The translations under genes were made by a program, and so were the position numbers. Below are positions 6,085 through 6,466 of a stretch of DNA of 6,466 nucleotides, piece after piece. Location of the stretch: the NCBI GenBank assembly GCA_025462785.1, contig JAOAPG010000033.1, positions 1 to 6,466 on the forward strand, written 5' to 3'. How positions within the stretch are numbered: position 1 is the first letter of the stretch; each line of letters starts with the position of its first letter. Below the pieces are notes generated by a model. It was given only the letters and a program-made list of their open reading frames with translations. It was not told where the DNA came from and made no database searches. The stretch is from Acidobacteriaceae bacterium (GTDB lineage: Bacteria > Acidobacteriota > Terriglobia > Terriglobales > Acidobacteriaceae).

Positions 6085-6128
6085 GGGGACGTAGTTCAGT
6101 TGGTTAGAACGCTCCTTTGTCACCGCCA
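6085..6128 (+). pseudogene. tRNA-Asp(GTC) with internal deletion: 5' half joined to the last bases of the 3' end
   Basis: Positions 6085-6123 match the first 38 to 39 bases of a bacterial tRNA-Asp. They comprise acceptor strand GGGGACG, TA, D-stem GTTC/GAAC (6094-6097 and 6107-6110) around an AGTTGGTTA loop, G at 6111, anticodon-stem strand CTCCT (6112-6116) and loop TTGTCAC (6117-6123) with anticodon GTC at 6119-6121. The expected AGGAG strand, variable loop, T-arm and 3' acceptor strand do not follow. Instead comes CGCCA (6124-6128), exactly what the end of this tRNA should be: C72 pairing with G1, the Asp discriminator G73, then CCA. The simplest reading is a deletion of about 33 bases (tRNA positions 39-71). 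It cannot fold as a tRNA, so a second, intact tRNA-Asp must exist elsewhere in the genome. Confidence 0.8.
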
Positions 6129-6345
6129 CAATGATGTAAGCGATTTAAAAATCAGCAACTTAGTACACCCAACATCTGTTCGCCCTGTCACGGTGTCTGC
6201 CATTTCCCTGCGTTTCCGAAGCCTTGTTGTCCGTTTTCTTGAAGTTCCTGACGTCTTCCTCCTCCTCCGAGATCGAAGTGCGTCACGTATGGCGAACAGT
6301 TTTTCGTCGAGAACTGATCGCCGAACTTTTCGATGAGGAGAGCTA
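6129..6345. other. Leader region of globin gene without recognised gene
   Basis: No protein-like frame in 217 bases. A pyrimidine tract of CCT repeats (6255-6268) contains two overlapping CTCCTC copies complementary to the globin ribosome binding site. I found no convincing promoter. Confidence 0.4.
6335..6342 (+). promoter_or_regulatory. Ribosome binding site of globin gene
   Basis: GAGGAGAG, with the core AGGAG at 6336-6340, sits five bases before the ATG at 6346. This selects that ATG over the in-frame ATG two codons later. The same GAGGAG can pair with CTCCTC at 6259-6264 or 6262-6267 in the leader. Confidence 0.75.
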
Positions 6346-6466
6346 ATGGGAATGCCGGAAGTCGAAATTTATTCGATGATTGGCGCGGAAGGTTTCGCAA
6401 GGTTAGTCGCCGCCTTTTATCGACAAGTCCCTCAAGACGACCTTCTAGGGCCAATCTACCCGGCAA
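6346..6466 (+). CDS. Truncated haemoglobin (group II-type globin), N-terminal part only
   Basis: Forty complete codons lie in the window before it ends. The start reads MGMPEVEIYSMIGAEGFARL and continues VAAFYRQVPQDDLLGPIYPA. The 'IG.EGF.RLV.AFY..V..DD.LGP.YP' pattern is that of the first helices (A-B-C region) of group II truncated haemoglobins. These are small soluble haem proteins of about 120-150 residues that bind oxygen and often take part in nitric-oxide detoxification or redox chemistry. The haem-binding proximal histidine and the distal pocket Trp/Tyr of this group lie beyond the window and cannot be checked. The start is set by GAGGAGAG at 6335-6342. The upstream neighbour on this strand is the tRNA-Asp remnant; no operon partner is visible. 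Family call good, group assignment moderate. Confidence 0.78.
   Translation, partial: MGMPEVEIYSMIGAEGFARLVAAFYRQVPQDDLLGPIYPA

Noticed and set aside
6085..6128. Ordinary integrase attachment site
   Set aside because: Usual tRNA integration duplicates a 3' fragment. Here a 5' half is kept with only the terminal five bases, and no integrase or element gene is visible in the window.
5893..6129. Minus-strand open frame of 78 codons across the tRNA-Asp remnant
   Set aside because: It runs antisense through the tRNA-derived sequence and the repeats and has no motif or start signal.
6100..6336. Plus-strand open frame starting inside the tRNA-Asp remnant
   Set aside because: The start codon lies in the D-arm of the tRNA sequence, there is no ribosome binding site, and the translation looks random.
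6124..6345. Group I intron or other intron interrupting the tRNA-Asp anticodon loop
   Set aside because: The 3' half of the tRNA (AGGAG strand, GGTTCGA T-arm, CGTCCCC acceptor) is not found downstream in the window, and the CGCCA end follows the loop directly.
1..6466. CRISPR array, insertion sequence, toxin-antitoxin pair or phage genes
   Set aside because: No regularly spaced direct repeats, transposase motifs, paired small genes or phage-like proteins were seen on either strand.

Overview
The window looks like a chromosomal segment of a moderately GC-rich soil-type bacterium. Acidobacteriota (Terriglobia-like) is my best guess. It rests on three remembered family resemblances: a very small stand-alone LuxR-type HTH protein with a GCDN...RTVK...KRVKLATLLYR pattern, a DoxX-type membrane protein with a GEYKVFG segment, and a globin beginning IGAEGFARLVAAFYRQVPQDD. 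This is inference from recognised sequence style, not from a search.

Layout from left to right. (1) Positions 1-148 on the minus strand hold a fragment of a sensor histidine kinase, the stretch leading into its ATPase domain. Its upstream part is interrupted by stop codons and its downstream part lies outside the window. (2) A PhnB-like VOC-family protein (442-915, +) has a good ribosome binding site and is followed by a perfect 24-base palindrome. (3) A four-helix DoxX-family membrane protein (1216-1698, -) converges on it. (4) Divergent from DoxX is a tiny LuxR-type DNA-binding protein (2044-2301, +) behind a near-perfect Shine-Dalgarno. (5) Half of the window is one gene (2396-5533, -) encoding about 1045 residues. 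It joins an APH-type small-molecule kinase, an M23 (LytM-type) zinc peptidase domain and a class III PLP enzyme of the ethanolamine-phosphate / phosphohydroxylysine phospho-lyase type. (6) About 800 bases (5540-6345) then have no intact gene. They hold a near-consensus promoter, a run of mutually exclusive inverted repeats, and the 5' half of a tRNA-Asp(GTC) gene. That half is joined directly to what look like the last five bases of the same tRNA. (7) At the right edge a truncated (group II-type) haemoglobin begins at 6346 and runs off the window.

How the genes work together: none of the intact genes forms an obvious operon, since neighbours are convergent or divergent. The metabolic logic is inside the fusion gene. 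A kinase would phosphorylate an amino alcohol, and the phospho-lyase would eliminate phosphate and ammonia to give an aldehyde. The M23 domain between them keeps its metal ligands, but the protein has no signal peptide, so its role is unexplained.

The most interesting items are the three-domain fusion, its apparently leaderless start, the internally deleted tRNA-Asp, and the switch-like repeats behind the orphan promoter. The fusion architecture itself is, as far as I remember, known in other bacteria. I do not see a wholly new system here.
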